This document shows positions 19,193 through 29,150 of a stretch of DNA of 64,000 nucleotides, one piece after another. The notes below the pieces were generated by a model, which ran no database searches, was not told where the DNA came from, and worked only from the letters and a program-made list of their open reading frames with translations. The position numbers were made by a program, and so were the translations under genes. Source of the DNA: Maricaulis sp. (lineage in GTDB: Bacteria > Pseudomonadota > Alphaproteobacteria > Caulobacterales > Maricaulaceae); NCBI RefSeq assembly GCF_015665295.1, contig NZ_JADFAJ010000023.1, positions 53,900-117,899 on the forward strand, written 5' to 3'. Position 1 is the stretch's first letter. The number at the start of each line of letters is the position of its first letter.

Positions 19193-19632
19193 GCGACCCG
19201 CGGGACACCCATGCGCCGCCGACCAGCGGCGTGGCGCCCTATCTCAGCGTCCGCGATGGCGCCGCCGCGATCGACTTCTATGTCCGCGCCTTCGGGGCCG
19301 AACTGCTCGAGCGCTATGATTTCGAAGGCAAGCTTGGCCATGCCACGCTGCGCATCAATGAAGGCATCGTGATGCTGGCCGATGAATTCCCCCGGCACGA
19401 GGCGATGATCGGCAATGTCGCGCCACCAACGCTGGGCAATCGCACCACGTTCACGCTCAATCTCTATGTCACAGATGCCGACGCCTGGTTCGACCGCGCC
19501 GTCGCCGCGGGCGCAACAGTGGTCCGCCCGTGCCAGGACGAGTTCTTCGGTCGCCACGGCAAGGCCCGCGATCCGTTCGGCCATGTCTGGAGCTTCGTGG
19601 CGCTGAAACCCCACGAAACAGCACCTGGCTAG
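19189..19632 (+). CDS. VOC (glyoxalase/PhnB-like) family protein 2
   Basis: 147 aa paralogue of the preceding gene, with SGVAPYLSVRDGAAAIDFYVRAFGAELLERYDFEGKLGHATLRINEGIVMLADEFP and NLYVTDADAWFDRAVAAGATVVRPCQDEFFGRHGKARDPFGHVWSFV. Its ATG overlaps the first gene's TGA, so the pair is a coupled tandem duplication that has diverged. The two products may form a heterodimer, since VOC sites are often built at subunit or domain interfaces. That is inference. Confidence 0.85.
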   Translation: MSDPRDTHAPPTSGVAPYLSVRDGAAAIDFYVRAFGAELLERYDFEGKLGHATLRINEGIVMLADEFPRHEAMIGNVAPPTLGNRTTFTLNLYVTDADAWFDRAVAAGATVVRPCQDEFFGRHGKARDPFGHVWSFVALKPHETAPG

Positions 19633-19633
19633 G

Positions 19634-21037
19634 CTAGTAGAGCCGCACCGAAGTCTCGAAGCGCTGGCCGCGCCGCTCGACAATGAGTGGCCACACCTGT
19701 TCGCCGTCATGGGCTGCCAGCACCTCGGCGACATCGTCGAGGGAATGAATGGGGATCCCCATCAACTCCACCAACTGATCACCGGGACGGAAGCCGAAGC
19801 GTCCGGCGACCGAGCGACGACCGACAGCGCTGACCACCACACCCCCGCGGAACGGATCGAGACCGACGCGTTCGTTGAAGGCCGGCGACAGGGTGACCAT
19901 CGCCGCGCCTGACAGCGGATTGCGCCCGACGGCCTCGAACGGGTCCGGCTCGGCAATGCCCGGCGCCGGCTCGACGGCAACATTGAGGGAAATTTCCTCG
20001 CCATCACGCAGGACGGTGAAGACGGCATCATCGCCGGCCGCACGCGTGGCAAGACGGAACCGCGCGCCGGCCTCGTTGTTGACGGGCTGGCCGTCAATGG
20101 CGAGGACGATATCGCCCTGCATCAAGCCGGCCATGTCGGCCGCGGCTTGCGGGTAGATGTCATTGACCAGCGCACCGCGAGGCCGGCTGAGGCCGAACGC
20201 ATCGGCAATATCACTGTCGACGGTCTGCAGCCGCGCGCCCAGCCAGGGCCGGATCAGCTCGCCCTCGCTCATCGCCGTATCGACGACGCGGGCGACCATC
20301 TCGACCGGAATGGCAAAACCGATCCCGTTCGAGCCACCCGAGCGAGAGAAGATCATCGTGTTCACACCGACCAGCTCGCCGTCCATGTCGACCAGTGCGC
20401 CGCCGGAATTGCCCGGATTGATCGCCGCATCGGTCTGGATGAAAGAGGCAAAATCGGTCTGCCCGACATCGGTTCGTGCCAGCGCCGACACAATGCCGGA
20501 GGTCACGGTCTGCCCGACGCCAAACGGATTGCCGATCGCCAGTACCAGGTCACCGACCTCGATATCACCGGAGCGGTCAAACGGCAGAACGGGCAGCGGT
20601 TCGTCGGTCTCGACGCGCAGGACGGCCAGGTCGGTGGCTTCATCGGTGAGCAGGATCACGGCCTCGTATTCGCGACGATCCGCGAGCACCACGCGCAGCT
20701 CGGTCGCACCGGCCACGACATGATTATTGGTCACGATGACGCCGGAGGCATCGACGATGACGCCGGAGCCCAGCGAATTCTGTTCACGCGGCTGGCTGCG
20801 GAACATGCGCGAGAAGAACGGGTCATTGGCGAACGGATGCTGATTGGCCGCCACGCGTCGCGAGTACACATTCACCACCGCCGGGGTCGCCTCGCGAACA
20901 ACCGGTGCAAAGGACATCTGCATCCCGGCTCGGCTGGCGGGAATGATCCGGTCATCGGCGGCACCGGCAAGGTCGATCTCCTGGGCGGCCGCGGGCGCGG
21001 ACGCGAGGAGGCAGGCAATTAGGACAGATCTGATCAT
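19634..21037 (-). CDS. Periplasmic serine protease, DegP/HtrA (Do) family
   Basis: 467 aa from the ATG at 21037. A signal peptide (MIRSVLIACLLASAPAAAQ) leads to a trypsin-like domain with the triad His106 (NNHVVAG), Asp136 (TDLAVLRV) and Ser211 (NPGNSGGALV). Two PDZ domains follow: one near residues 240-330 with GALVNDIYPQAAADMAGLMQGDIVLAIDGQPV, and a shorter C-terminal one with GRFGFRPGDQLVELMGIPIHSLDDV. It is expected to degrade or refold misfolded envelope proteins. An ATG three codons upstream (21046) is an alternative start. It is convergent with the VOC pair, with 1 bp between stops. Confidence 0.9.
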   Translation of the reverse strand: MIRSVLIACLLASAPAAAQEIDLAGAADDRIIPASRAGMQMSFAPVVREATPAVVNVYSRRVAANQHPFANDPFFSRMFRSQPREQNSLGSGVIVDASGVIVTNNHVVAGATELRVVLADRREYEAVILLTDEATDLAVLRVETDEPLPVLPFDRSGDIEVGDLVLAIGNPFGVGQTVTSGIVSALARTDVGQTDFASFIQTDAAINPGNSGGALVDMDGELVGVNTMIFSRSGGSNGIGFAIPVEMVARVVDTAMSEGELIRPWLGARLQTVDSDIADAFGLSRPRGALVNDIYPQAAADMAGLMQGDIVLAIDGQPVNNEAGARFRLATRAAGDDAVFTVLRDGEEISLNVAVEPAPGIAEPDPFEAVGRNPLSGAAMVTLSPAFNERVGLDPFRGGVVVSAVGRRSVAGRFGFRPGDQLVELMGIPIHSLDDVAEVLAAHDGEQVWPLIVERRGQRFETSVRLY

Positions 21038-21066
21038 GGCACCCATATAGGCTGGATTGCGGGCAC

Positions 21067-21100
21067 GAAAAAGGCGGCCCTGCCGAAGCAAAGCCGCCCT
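21067..21100 (-). terminator. Rho-independent terminator after rplQ
   Basis: On the minus strand a GGGCGGC / GCCGCC stem (21073-21078 with 21093-21098) with a 14-nt loop is followed by TTTTT. It closes the alpha operon (rpsM-rpsK-rpoA-rplQ), about 26 bp after the rplQ stop. Confidence 0.85.
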
Positions 21101-21126
21101 TCCGTGAACTTGTGCTGACTGGAAGC

Positions 21127-21549
21127 TTACTCCTCAGTCATGCCGCCTTCTTCCTCGAGGCGCGCGCGGTCAGCGGCACCCTTGGCAGACGGGTCGCGGT
21201 CAACCAGCTCGATGACAGCCATCGGTGCATTGTCACCATGGCGGAAGCCGGCCTTGAGCACGCGGGTGTAACCACCATCGCGCTCGGAATAACGACCGCC
21301 GAGCGTGTCGAACAGTTTCTTGACCTGGTCCTCATTGCGGACCTTGGACATCGCCTGGCGACGGCCGTGCACGTCGCCGCGCTTGGCCAGCGTGATCAGC
21401 TTGTCCACGAACGGGGCCAGTTCCTTGGCTTTCGGCAAGGTGGTGACGATCTGTTCGTGCTCGATCAGCGAGGCAGCCATATTGGCCAGCATCGCCTTGC
21501 GGTGCGAATGGGTGCGGTTAAGCTTGCGGTGTGCGATGCCGTGACGCAT
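21127..21549 (-). CDS. rplQ: 50S ribosomal protein L17
   Basis: 140 aa. It begins [20 protein letters not shown], the invariant L17 start, and continues with [25 protein letters not shown] and [19 protein letters not shown]17 sits near the tunnel exit of the large subunit. The C-terminal tail ([11 protein letters not shown]) is acidic and slightly longer than in E. coli. It is the last gene of the alpha operon, 45 bp after rpoA. Confidence 0.97.
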   Translation of the reverse strand: MRHGIAHRKLNRTHSHRKAMLANMAASLIEHEQIVTTLPKAKELAPFVDKLITLAKRGDVHGRRQAMSKVRNEDQVKKLFDTLGGRYSERDGGYTRVLKAGFRHGDNAPMAVIELVDRDPSAKGAADRARLEEEGGMTEE

Positions 21550-21594
21550 GGCTTTATCTCCTCAGGTCCGGTTCAGGCGCCTCCCGGCGGCTGC

Positions 21595-22614
21595 CTAGAC
21601 GTGATCCTCAAAACGTTTGGCGAGATCTTCGATGTTCTCCGGCGGCCAGTTCGGCGCTTCCATGCCAAGATGGAGACCCATCTGGGCAAGAACTTCCTTG
21701 ATCTCATTAAGCGACTTGCGTCCGAAGTTCGGGGTACGGAGCATTTCCGCCTCGGACTTCTGAATCAGGTCACCGATGTAGACGATGTTGTCGTTCTTCA
21801 GGCAGTTCGCCGAACGCACCGACAGTTCCAGCTCGTCGACCTTGCGCAGCAGCGCCGGGTTGAAGTCGAGCTCGGGCTTGTCGTCCTCGGCCGGACGGGC
21901 CTCGACAGCCTCTTCGAAATTGATGAAGATCTGGAACTGGTCCTGGAGGATACGCGCGGCAAAGGCCACGGAATCTTCCGGGGTGACGGTTCCGTCCGTC
22001 TCAACTTCAAGCGTCAGCTTGTCATAGTCGAGAACCTGGCCCTCACGGGTGTTCTCGACCTTGTAGGACACCCGCTTGACCGGGCTGTACAGCGCATCAA
22101 CACCAATCAGGCCGATCGGGGCGTCTTCCGGGCGGTTACGCTCGGAAGGAACATAGCCCTTGCCGGTATTGATGGTGAACTCCATGCGGATTTCCGCACC
22201 CTCGTCCAGCGTGCACAGGGCGAGGTCCTTGTTGACGATCTCGACGTCGGCCGTTTCCTCGATATCACCAGCGGTGACGATACCGGGGCCGGACTTCTTG
22301 AGCACGACACGCTTGGGACCTTCGCCATGCATGCGCAGGGCGATCTGCTTGATGTTCAGCACGATGTCGGTGACGTCTTCACGAACGCCGTCGATCGACG
22401 AAAACTCGTGGACGACGCCGTCGATGTGGACATTCGTCACTGCTGCACCCTGAAGCGAGGACAGCAGGACACGACGCAGCGCATTGCCCAGCGTCATGCC
22501 GAAGCCACGCTCCAGCGGCTCGGCGACAATCTTGGCTTGGCGCGCGGGATCATGTCCCGGCTCGATTTCCGGCTTCATCGGGCGGATGAGTTCTTGCCAG
22601 TTCTTCTCGATCAC
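21595..22614 (-). CDS. rpoA: DNA-directed RNA polymerase subunit alpha
   Basis: 339 aa. The N-terminal dimerisation domain (to about residue 235) has [26 protein letters not shown]. The C-terminal domain (about 255-325) has [48 protein letters not shown], the DNA UP-element and activator-binding module. It assembles with beta and beta' encoded in the same window. It lies between rpsK (74 bp gap) and rplQ. Confidence 0.98.
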   Translation of the reverse strand: MIEKNWQELIRPMKPEIEPGHDPARQAKIVAEPLERGFGMTLGNALRRVLLSSLQGAAVTNVHIDGVVHEFSSIDGVREDVTDIVLNIKQIALRMHGEGPKRVVLKKSGPGIVTAGDIEETADVEIVNKDLALCTLDEGAEIRMEFTINTGKGYVPSERNRPEDAPIGLIGVDALYSPVKRVSYKVENTREGQVLDYDKLTLEVETDGTVTPEDSVAFAARILQDQFQIFINFEEAVEARPAEDDKPELDFNPALLRKVDELELSVRSANCLKNDNIVYIGDLIQKSEAEMLRTPNFGRKSLNEIKEVLAQMGLHLGMEAPNWPPENIEDLAKRFEDHV

Positions 22615-22688
22615 GTTCTTACTGCCCCTTCATCAGCCGTACGGGTTGGACCGCCGGCGCGTTCAACAGGCGAAATGCGCGCAGCGTA

Positions 22689-23078
22689 CTAGACGCGGCG
22701 GCGCTTCGGCGGACGGCAACCGTTGTGCGGGATCGGTGTCACGTCCTGGATGGTGGTGATGGTGAAACCCACCGACTGCAACGCACGCAGCGCGCTTTCA
22801 CGCCCCGAACCCGGACCGGAGACCTTCACTTCGATGGTCTTCATGCCGTGGTCCATCGCCTTCTTGCCGGCATCCTCAGCAGCCATCTGGGCCGCATAAG
22901 GGGTCGATTTGCGCGAACCCTTGAAGCCCATGTGACCGGCCGACGACCAGGAAATTGCATTTCCCTGGGCGTCCGTGATGGTCACCATGGTGTTGTTGAA
23001 GCTGGCACTCACGTGGGCAACGCCCGACGTGATGTTTTTGCGTTCACGCCGCTTAACGCGGCCTGTTTCCTTAGCCAT
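22689..23078 (-). CDS. rpsK: 30S ribosomal protein S11
   Basis: 129 aa. It has [46 protein letters not shown] and the basic end [13 protein letters not shown]11 lies on the 30S platform near the mRNA exit where the Shine-Dalgarno helix forms. The gene is 11 bp downstream of rpsM. Confidence 0.97.
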   Translation of the reverse strand: MAKETGRVKRRERKNITSGVAHVSASFNNTMVTITDAQGNAISWSSAGHMGFKGSRKSTPYAAQMAAEDAGKKAMDHGMKTIEVKVSGPGSGRESALRALQSVGFTITTIQDVTPIPHNGCRPPKRRRV

Positions 23079-23089
23079 TGGTCAGGACC

Positions 23090-23458
23090 CTACTTTTTCT
23101 TGCCGGCAATCGGCTTGGCGGGACCTTTGCGCGTACGCGCATTGGTGTGAGTGCGCTGGCCACGGACAGGCAGGCCACGACGGTGGCGCAGGCCACGGTA
23201 GTTGCCCAGGTCCATGAGGCGCTTGATGTTCACAGCCACGTCACGGCGCAGGTCCCCTTCCACCATGTGATCACGATCGATCACTTCGCGGATTTGCAGG
23301 ACTTCCGCATCCGTCAGTTCACTGACTCGACGCTCGGGCGTGATGGAAACCTGCTCGCAGATCTCCTTCGCCTTGGCCGGGCCAATGCCGTGGATGTAGC
23401 GAAGCGCGATCTCTACGCGCTTATTCGTCGGAATATTGACGCCGGCAATACGGGCCAC
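23090..23458 (-). CDS. rpsM: 30S ribosomal protein S13
   Basis: 122 aa. It begins [26 protein letters not shown] and contains [21 protein letters not shown] with a lysine-rich tail. S13 is in the 30S head and contacts the P-site tRNA and L5. It is the first gene of the alpha operon here. The usual rpmJ and infA neighbours are absent from the 144-bp gap before it, which holds a promoter instead. Confidence 0.97.
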   Translation of the reverse strand: MARIAGVNIPTNKRVEIALRYIHGIGPAKAKEICEQVSITPERRVSELTDAEVLQIREVIDRDHMVEGDLRRDVAVNIKRLMDLGNYRGLRHRRGLPVRGQRTHTNARTRKGPAKPIAGKKK

Positions 23459-23551
23459 TTTCCATCTCCCAAATTCTGAACGCCATTCACGGACGGCCCA
23501 AGAGGCAACCTTTCGGTCGCCACTTCAGCTCGCCCGTTTCGCGAAGGGCGC

Positions 23552-23581
23552 TATCTACAGTCAGCGTTGCCACCCCGTCAA
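23552..23581 (-). promoter_or_regulatory. Promoter of the rpsM-rpsK-rpoA-rplQ operon, with overlapping inverted repeat
   Basis: Minus-strand TTGACG and TAGATA are separated by 18 bp, close to the Caulobacter-type consensus. The start would lie about 90 nt upstream of rpsM. The -35 box falls inside a perfect inverted repeat (GTTGC-x-ACCCC ... GGGGT-x-GCAAC, 23566-23593) that could be an operator or the 3' hairpin of the adk transcript. Confidence 0.6.
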
Positions 23582-23602
23582 TGGGGTTGCAACAGGTGTG
23601 TG

Positions 23603-24169
23603 TCACTTCTCTTCGAGCGCTGCAGCAATTCCTGCTGCAACCTCGTCCATGGATCCCATGCCGGGAACTTCCCGAATCTTGCCCGACCGGGCGTAAAACG
23701 GGATCAGCGGCGCGGTCTGATCCTGGTAGGCTTTCAGTCGTACTTTGAACGCGTCGATATTGTCATCGGCCCGTCCCTCTTCCGCCGCACGCTTTTCCAT
23801 GCGTGCGACCAATTCAGAATCATCCACCAGCAGGCGGACAACGGCATCAACCCCGGCACCGCGCTTGGCCAGCGCCGCATCAAGAGCCTCTGCCTGGGCC
23901 ACCGTACGCGGGAAACCGTCAAAGATGGCACCACCGGCCGCTTCGGCTTCCGGCAGTCTCTCCTCGATCAGCTCGATCACGATCTCGTCGGACACCAGAT
24001 TTCCGGCATCCATGATCGCGGCCACCCGCTGGCCCAGTTCTGTTCCGGCCGCCTTGGCCTCGCGCAGCATGTCTCCGGTGGAGAGCTGCACCCAGCCGCG
24101 CTCTGTCACCAGTCGCTTGGATTGGGTGCCCTTGCCGCAGCCCGGCGGTCCGAACAGGATGATGTTCAT
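23603..24169 (-). CDS. adk: Adenylate kinase
   Basis: 188 aa enzyme interconverting ATP, AMP and ADP. It has the P-loop FGPPGCGKGTQSKRL, the AMP site STGDMLREA, FDGFPRTVAQAEAL and a short LID (about residues 125-135) without zinc cysteines, so it is the short-LID type usual in alphaproteobacteria. Its ATG overlaps the secY stop by 4 bp (ATGA), so translation is probably coupled. Confidence 0.96.
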   Translation of the reverse strand: MNIILFGPPGCGKGTQSKRLVTERGWVQLSTGDMLREAKAAGTELGQRVAAIMDAGNLVSDEIVIELIEERLPEAEAAGGAIFDGFPRTVAQAEALDAALAKRGAGVDAVVRLLVDDSELVARMEKRAAEEGRADDNIDAFKVRLKAYQDQTAPLIPFYARSGKIREVPGMGSMDEVAAGIAAALEEK

Positions 24170-25506
24170 CGTTTGCGTCCCCGCAGCTTCGACTTCTTGA
24201 TCAGGCCTTCATACTGGTGAGCCAGCAGATGGGACTGAATCTGGGAAACCGTGTCCAGCGTCACCGAAACCACGATGAGCAGGGAGGTGCCGCCCAGCGC
24301 CGTCTGCGGATTGAGCAGCATCGGCACCATACAGATCAGGACCAGGTAGAGGGCCCCGATCAGGGTCAGGCGGGACAGGACGTAGTCGATGTATTCCGCG
24401 GTCCGCTTGCCGGGACGGATGCCCGGCAGGAAACCACCATACTTCCGCAGGTTCTCGGCCGTGTCTTCGGGATTGAAAACCACCGAGGTGTAGAAGAAGC
24501 AGAAAAAGATGATCATGGCGGCGTAGAGCACCATGAAGAGCGGCGCGCCCGGTCCGAGATAGGCCACGACCGTCTGCAGCCAGCCAGCGCCCGACTGGGC
24601 CTGGAAACTGGCCGCCGTTGCCGGCAGCAGCAGCAGGGACGAGGCAAAGATCGGCGGGATGACACCGGCCGTGTTCAGCTTGAGCGGCAGGAAGGAGGTG
24701 TCACCACCGACCATGCGATTGCCCTGCTGACGCTTGGGATACTGGACCAGAAGCCGGCGCTGCGAGCGCTCCATGAAAACCACCAGCAGGAGGCCGATGA
24801 TGATCAGGACGGTACCGACCAGCAAGACAGTGCCATCACCCGTCGAAGACGCCTGCGACAAAGCCCCACCGATCACACCGGGAACGGCCGAAATAATGCC
24901 GGCAAAGATGATCAGCGAAACACCATTGCCAACCCCGCGCGCGGTGATCTGCTCGCCCAGCCACAACAGCAGCATGGTGGCGCCCACCAGGGTAATCACG
25001 GTCGATGCCAGGAAGAAGGGGCCCGGATTGAGCGCCAGTGCCACGCCTTCCGCATTCGGCGTATTCATGCCGATTGCGATCGCAAAGGCCTGCCCTGTCG
25101 CCAGGAAGACCGTGAGATAGCGGGTGTACTGGTTGATCTGCTGACGGCCCTGTTCGCCACCTTCCTTCTTCAGCTTTTCAAGGCTGGGAATGGTGGCAGA
25201 CATCAGCTGCATGATGATCGAGGCCGAGATGTACGGCATCACATTGAGCACGAAGATCGCCATGCGTTCGACGGCACCGCCGCCCAGCATGTTGAACATG
25301 GACAGGATACCCTGCCCCTGCCCGCCCAGTGAATCGAACACGCGGGCGTATTCGGCCGGATTGATCCCCGGAATCGGCACGAAAGTACCAATCCGGTAGA
25401 CAATCAGGATCCCGATCGTGAACAGGATGCGTTGCTGCAGCTCCTTCGCTTTCGCGAAGGAGCTAAAATTCATGTTCGCAGCAAGCTGTTCGGCAGCTGA
25501 AGCCAT
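24166..25506 (-). CDS. secY: Preprotein translocase subunit SecY
   Basis: 446 aa, ten transmembrane helices, forming the protein-conducting channel of the inner membrane with SecE (also in this window) and SecG. Typical stretches are RILFTIGILIVYRIGTFVPIPGI near the N-terminus, NMLGGGAVERMAIFVLNVMPYISASIIMQL for the plug and helix 2, and QRRLLVQYPKRQ and the LRKYGGFLPGIRPGKRTAEYI cytoplasmic loops. It ends with RGRKR. It is 33 bp from rplO. Confidence 0.97.
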   Translation of the reverse strand: MASAAEQLAANMNFSSFAKAKELQQRILFTIGILIVYRIGTFVPIPGINPAEYARVFDSLGGQGQGILSMFNMLGGGAVERMAIFVLNVMPYISASIIMQLMSATIPSLEKLKKEGGEQGRQQINQYTRYLTVFLATGQAFAIAIGMNTPNAEGVALALNPGPFFLASTVITLVGATMLLLWLGEQITARGVGNGVSLIIFAGIISAVPGVIGGALSQASSTGDGTVLLVGTVLIIIGLLLVVFMERSQRRLLVQYPKRQQGNRMVGGDTSFLPLKLNTAGVIPPIFASSLLLLPATAASFQAQSGAGWLQTVVAYLGPGAPLFMVLYAAMIIFFCFFYTSVVFNPEDTAENLRKYGGFLPGIRPGKRTAEYIDYVLSRLTLIGALYLVLICMVPMLLNPQTALGGTSLLIVVSVTLDTVSQIQSHLLAHQYEGLIKKSKLRGRKR

Positions 25507-25539
25507 GAAGACGTCCTTAAAAGGTCGGCGTGAAGTCGC

Positions 25540-26019
25540 TTATTCCGCGGCGTCGTCGGCCACGGCGGTGAGGGTCACCTTGCCACCAGCCTTCTCGACG
25601 GCGGCAATCGCAGTCTTGGAGGCACCGGCAATGGTGATCTCTACTTTGGACTTGAGCTCGCCCTTCGCAAGGAGGCGGATGCCATCCAGCTGGCGACGGA
25701 CCAGGCCCGCTGCCATCAGGACGTCGGCATCGATCGGCTTTTTCGCGTCGATCTTGCCTTCACTGATTGCCTTCTCGAGACGGCCGAGATTCACCTCTGC
25801 CCATGCCTTGCGGTTCGGCTTGTTGAAGCCCCGCTTCGGCAGACGCATGTGAAGCGGCATCTGACCGCCTTCAAAGCCCTTGATGGCCACACCCGAACGG
25901 GATTTCTGGCCCTTGACGCCACGACCACCGGTCTTGCCCTTGCCGGAACCGATACCACGGCCGACGCGGAAACGGTTCTTGGTCGCACCGTCATTGTCGC
26001 GCAATTCATTGAGACGCAT
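25540..26019 (-). CDS. rplO: 50S ribosomal protein L15
   Basis: 159 aa from the ATG at 26019 ([12 protein letters not shown]). The glycine-rich N-terminal extension ([22 protein letters not shown]) that threads into 23S rRNA and the [17 protein letters not shown] motif identify L15. The annotated start removes a spurious 27-residue upstream extension. Spacing to rpmD is 40 bp. Confidence 0.96.
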   Translation of the reverse strand: MRLNELRDNDGATKNRFRVGRGIGSGKGKTGGRGVKGQKSRSGVAIKGFEGGQMPLHMRLPKRGFNKPNRKAWAEVNLGRLEKAISEGKIDAKKPIDADVLMAAGLVRRQLDGIRLLAKGELKSKVEITIAGASKTAIAAVEKAGGKVTLTAVADDAAE

Positions 26020-26059
26020 GTCGTTCTCCATTCGATGGAGCGGTTTCCCCAAGGGGGAC

Positions 26060-26245
26060 CTACTCCTCGACGATTTCCACCATGTGGCTGACCTTGGCAA
26101 TCATGCCGCGGACAGACGGTGTGTCTTCCAGCTGACGCTCACGACCGATCTTGTTGAGACCGAGGCCGATAAGCGTGGCGCGCTGATCTTTGGGGCGGCG
26201 GATGGCGCTGCCCGTCTGGCGCACGCGGATGGTCTTGTTGGCCAT
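26060..26245 (-). CDS. rpmD: 50S ribosomal protein L30
   Basis: 61 aa. [45 protein letters not shown] covers nearly all of the L30 ferredoxin-like fold. It is 12 bp after rpsE. Confidence 0.96.
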   Translation of the reverse strand: MANKTIRVRQTGSAIRRPKDQRATLIGLGLNKIGRERQLEDTPSVRGMIAKVSHMVEIVEE

Positions 26246-26257
26246 TGTGTCCGGTCC

Positions 26258-26890
26258 TTACGCTTCGATCGCTTCCGGTGAGGACGCGCCGTCATCACGG
26301 CGGTTCACCAGATCACCGACCTTCAGACCACGCTTGGCAGCAACCGAGCGCGGGCTCGACTGCGACTTCAGCGCGTCCATGGTGGCGCGGATCATGTTGT
26401 ACGGGTTGGACGTGCCAACCGACTTGGCAACCACATCCTGGACCCCGAGGGTTTCCAGCACGGCGCGCATCGGACCACCGGCGATAACACCGGTACCCGG
26501 AGGCGCTGCCCGCAGCACGACCTTGCCGGCGCCGTGACGGCCCTTGCCGTCATGGTGCAGGGTGCGGCCTTCGCGCAGCGGAACACGAACCATGTTTTTC
26601 TTGGCTTCGTCGGTCGCCTTGCGAATGGCTTCCGGCACTTCGCGTGCCTTGCCCTGTCCGAAGCCGACGCGGCCCTTGGTGTCACCGACGACGACGAGGG
26701 CTGCGAACTGGAAGTTCCGGCCACCCTTCACCGTCTTGGCGACGCGGTTGATGTGGACGAGCTTGTCGACGAGTTCGTCGTCACGCTCCTGGTCGCGGTC
26801 GCGGCCACGGCCGCGGCCACGGCCACGGTCACCGCGATCACCGCGGTCGCCGCGGTCACCGCCGCGCTGTTGCTCGTTTTGATGAGCCAT
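26258..26890 (-). CDS. rpsE: 30S ribosomal protein S5, with RGD/RG-rich N-terminal extension
   Basis: 210 aa. The core has [26 protein letters not shown] (dsRBD-like N domain), [18 protein letters not shown] and a C domain with [21 protein letters not shown]5 lies on the solvent side of the 30S near the mRNA entry and influences decoding accuracy. About 30 extra residues at the N-terminus consist of repeated GDR triplets and RG pairs, then [10 protein letters not shown]. This low-complexity cationic/anionic tail is encoded by a repetitive stretch at about 26790-26870. Confidence 0.96.
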   Translation of the reverse strand: MAHQNEQQRGGDRGDRGDRGDRGRGRGRGRDRDQERDDELVDKLVHINRVAKTVKGGRNFQFAALVVVGDTKGRVGFGQGKAREVPEAIRKATDEAKKNMVRVPLREGRTLHHDGKGRHGAGKVVLRAAPPGTGVIAGGPMRAVLETLGVQDVVAKSVGTSNPYNMIRATMDALKSQSSPRSVAAKRGLKVGDLVNRRDDGASSPEAIEA

Positions 26891-26902
26891 ACGTCCGCTC
26901 CC

Positions 26903-27265
26903 TTAGAAGTTCAGGCCGCCCTCGCGGGCCGCCTCTGCGAGCGCTTTGACACGCCCGTGAAAGATGTAACCGCCACGGTCGAAGACGACGTCCTTGACGC
27001 CTTCCTTGACAGCGCGCTCGGCGATCAGCTTGCCGACGATCTCGGCAGCCTTCGTGTCGCAACCCTTGCCATGCTCCTTTTGAGCGGCATCCTCGAGCGA
27101 GGAGGCAGCGACGACCGTCTTGCCCGACACATCGTCGATGATCTGGGCATAGATGTTCTTCGAAGACCGGTAGACCGACAGCCGCGGACGGCCGTTGGCG
27201 AACTTGCGCAGACGGATCCGGTTGCGCTGGGCGCGACGGACCGATTTTTCGCGTTGAGTTTTCAT
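26903..27265 (-). CDS. rplR: 50S ribosomal protein L18
   Basis: 120 aa. [31 protein letters not shown] and [28 protein letters not shown] are characteristic of L18, which binds 5S rRNA with L5. Gaps are 12 bp to rpsE and 8 bp to rplF. Confidence 0.97.
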   Translation of the reverse strand: MKTQREKSVRRAQRNRIRLRKFANGRPRLSVYRSSKNIYAQIIDDVSGKTVVAASSLEDAAQKEHGKGCDTKAAEIVGKLIAERAVKEGVKDVVFDRGGYIFHGRVKALAEAAREGGLNF

Positions 27266-27273
27266 CGCTCGCC

Positions 27274-27807
27274 CTACTTCTTCTTGCCTTCTTTGCGGCG
27301 GATGTACTCGCCGACATATTTGATGCCCTTGCCCTTGTAGGGCTCCGGCGGACGGAAGCGGCGGATCTCGGCGGCCGTCTGGCCAACGCGCTGCTTGTCA
27401 GCGCCCGTGATCTTCACTTCGGTCGGCTTGCCGACCTCGATCGTGATGCCCTGCGGCGCGTCATAGATGACGTCATGCGACAGACCCAGCGACAGCTTCA
27501 GGGACGAGCCCTGCATCTGCGCGCGGTAACCGACGCCGACCAGCTCGAGATTTTTCTCGTAGCCAGCCGTGACACCCTGAACCAGGTTGGCGACCAGGGC
27601 ACGTTGCATGCCCCACATCGCGCGGGCCTTCTTGGTCTCGTCGCGCGGCTTGATGACAATGCCATCTTCGCCCTGCTCGACATTTACCTCATCCACGAAG
27701 GTCATGGACAGCTCGCCCTTGGGACCCTTGACGGTCAGCGCCGTGTCCGTGAGCGTCATCGTGACACCGCCGGGAATGGCTACCGGGAGTTTACCGATAC
27801 GTGACAT
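27274..27807 (-). CDS. rplF: 50S ribosomal protein L6
   Basis: 177 aa. It begins [17 protein letters not shown], contains [23 protein letters not shown] [19 protein letters not shown] and ends with the signature [25 protein letters not shown]6 lies near the factor-binding stalk base. It is 12 bp after rpsH. Confidence 0.97.
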   Translation of the reverse strand: MSRIGKLPVAIPGGVTMTLTDTALTVKGPKGELSMTFVDEVNVEQGEDGIVIKPRDETKKARAMWGMQRALVANLVQGVTAGYEKNLELVGVGYRAQMQGSSLKLSLGLSHDVIYDAPQGITIEVGKPTEVKITGADKQRVGQTAAEIRRFRPPEPYKGKGIKYVGEYIRRKEGKKK

Positions 27808-27819
27808 TGGTTCGCTCCC

Positions 27820-28218
27820 TTAGCTGACGTGACAGAGGATCTCGCCGCCCACATTGGACTCGCGAGCAGTCGAATCCGACATCACACCCTTGGGGGTGGA
27901 CAGGATTGCGATGCCGAGGCCGTTCTGGACGAGCGGAAGGTCCTTGACGCCTGAATAGACGCGGCGGCCCGGCTTGGAGATACGCTTGATCTCCGAAATG
28001 ACCGAGTCACCTTCGAAATACTTGAGTTCGATCTCGAACTCTTTCATGCCGGAAGCGTGTTCCACTTCCGCGTAATCGCGGATGTAGCCTTCCGACTTGA
28101 GAACGTCGAGCACGCGGCGGCGCAAGGCCGAGGCCGGCGTGTTGACGGTCCGCTTGTTGCGCATCAGCGCATTGCGGATACGGGTCAGCATATCGCCGAG
28201 AGGATCGTTCACAGACAT
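27820..28218 (-). CDS. rpsH: 30S ribosomal protein S8
   Basis: 132 aa from [22 protein letters not shown], which is the true family N-terminus; an in-frame extension further upstream overlaps rpsN and is rejected. The C-terminal domain has [26 protein letters not shown]. In E. coli S8 represses the spc operon at the rplE start region. Whether that holds here was not tested. Confidence 0.97.
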   Translation of the reverse strand: MSVNDPLGDMLTRIRNALMRNKRTVNTPASALRRRVLDVLKSEGYIRDYAEVEHASGMKEFEIELKYFEGDSVISEIKRISKPGRRVYSGVKDLPLVQNGLGIAILSTPKGVMSDSTARESNVGGEILCHVS

Positions 28219-28234
28219 CTTTTCGTCTCCTCTC

Positions 28235-28540
28235 TTACCAGCTCGACTTGACCATGCCCGGGACAAGACCCTGGCTGGCGTAGTCACGCAGCGCGATACG
28301 CGACATGCGGAGCTTGCGATAGAAAGCACGCGGACGGCCGGTGATCTCACACCGGTTCCGAATGCGGGTAACCGCCGAATTACGCGGCAGTTCAGCCAGT
28401 TTCAGCTGCGCAGCAAAGCGCTCCTCGACCGGCAGATCCTTGTTACGAGCAATCGCCTTGAGCTGCTCACGCTTGGCCGCATAACGCTTGGCCAGGCGCG
28501 CACGCTTCAGGTTGCGCTCGATTGCGGAAGTTTTCGCCAT
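28235..28540 (-). CDS. rpsN: 30S ribosomal protein S14 (zinc-free form)
   Basis: 101 aa. It has [40 protein letters not shown] and lacks the CxxC...CxxC zinc ribbon, so it is the long zinc-independent type. It lies 49 bp after rplE and 16 bp before rpsH. Confidence 0.97.
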   Translation of the reverse strand: MAKTSAIERNLKRARLAKRYAAKREQLKAIARNKDLPVEERFAAQLKLAELPRNSAVTRIRNRCEITGRPRAFYRKLRMSRIALRDYASQGLVPGMVKSSW

Positions 28541-28589
28541 TTAAGTCCTCCTGCGTGCAAAGCCCGAACGGCTTTGCTCTCCTGCTGCG

Positions 28590-29150
28590 TCAGTTCGTAA
28601 AGGGGAAATCGAACTCGGCCAGCAGGGCCTTCGCTTCCTCATCATTGCCTGCGGTCGTGCAGACAACGATATCCATACCCCGGATTTTCTCGACCTTGTC
28701 GTAGTCGATTTCCGGGAACACGATATGTTCCTTGAGACCCATCGCGTAATTGCCGCGACCGTCGAAGCTCTTACCATTGAGCCCGCGGAAGTCACGCACA
28801 CGCGGCAGGGCGATCGTGATCAGGCGGTCCAGGAATTCGTACATACGATCCTGGCGCAGGGTCACTTTCGCGCCAATCACCTGCTCCTCGCGGAGCTTGA
28901 AGCCCGCGATGGACTTCTTGGCGACCGTCTTGACCGGCTTCTGGCCGGAAATGGCTTCGAGATCTTCCAGGGCACCCTTGATCTTCTTGGAGTCCTGGGA
29001 AGCCTCACCGACGCCCATGTTGATCACGATCTTGTCGAGACGCGGGATCTGCAGGTCGTTGGCATAGCCGAATTTTTCCTTCATCGCCTTACGAATTGCT
29101 TCGTTGTACTTGGCGCGAAGGCGTGGGGTGTAAGTGGCGGTATCAGACAT
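28590..29150 (-). CDS. rplE: 50S ribosomal protein L5
   Basis: 186 aa from the ATG at 29150 ([19 protein letters not shown]). [60 protein letters not shown] and a C-terminal [13 protein letters not shown] identify L5, a 5S rRNA binder contacting S13. Its start overlaps the rplX stop by 8 bp. Confidence 0.97.
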   Translation of the reverse strand: MSDTATYTPRLRAKYNEAIRKAMKEKFGYANDLQIPRLDKIVINMGVGEASQDSKKIKGALEDLEAISGQKPVKTVAKKSIAGFKLREEQVIGAKVTLRQDRMYEFLDRLITIALPRVRDFRGLNGKSFDGRGNYAMGLKEHIVFPEIDYDKVEKIRGMDIVVCTTAGNDEEAKALLAEFDFPFTN

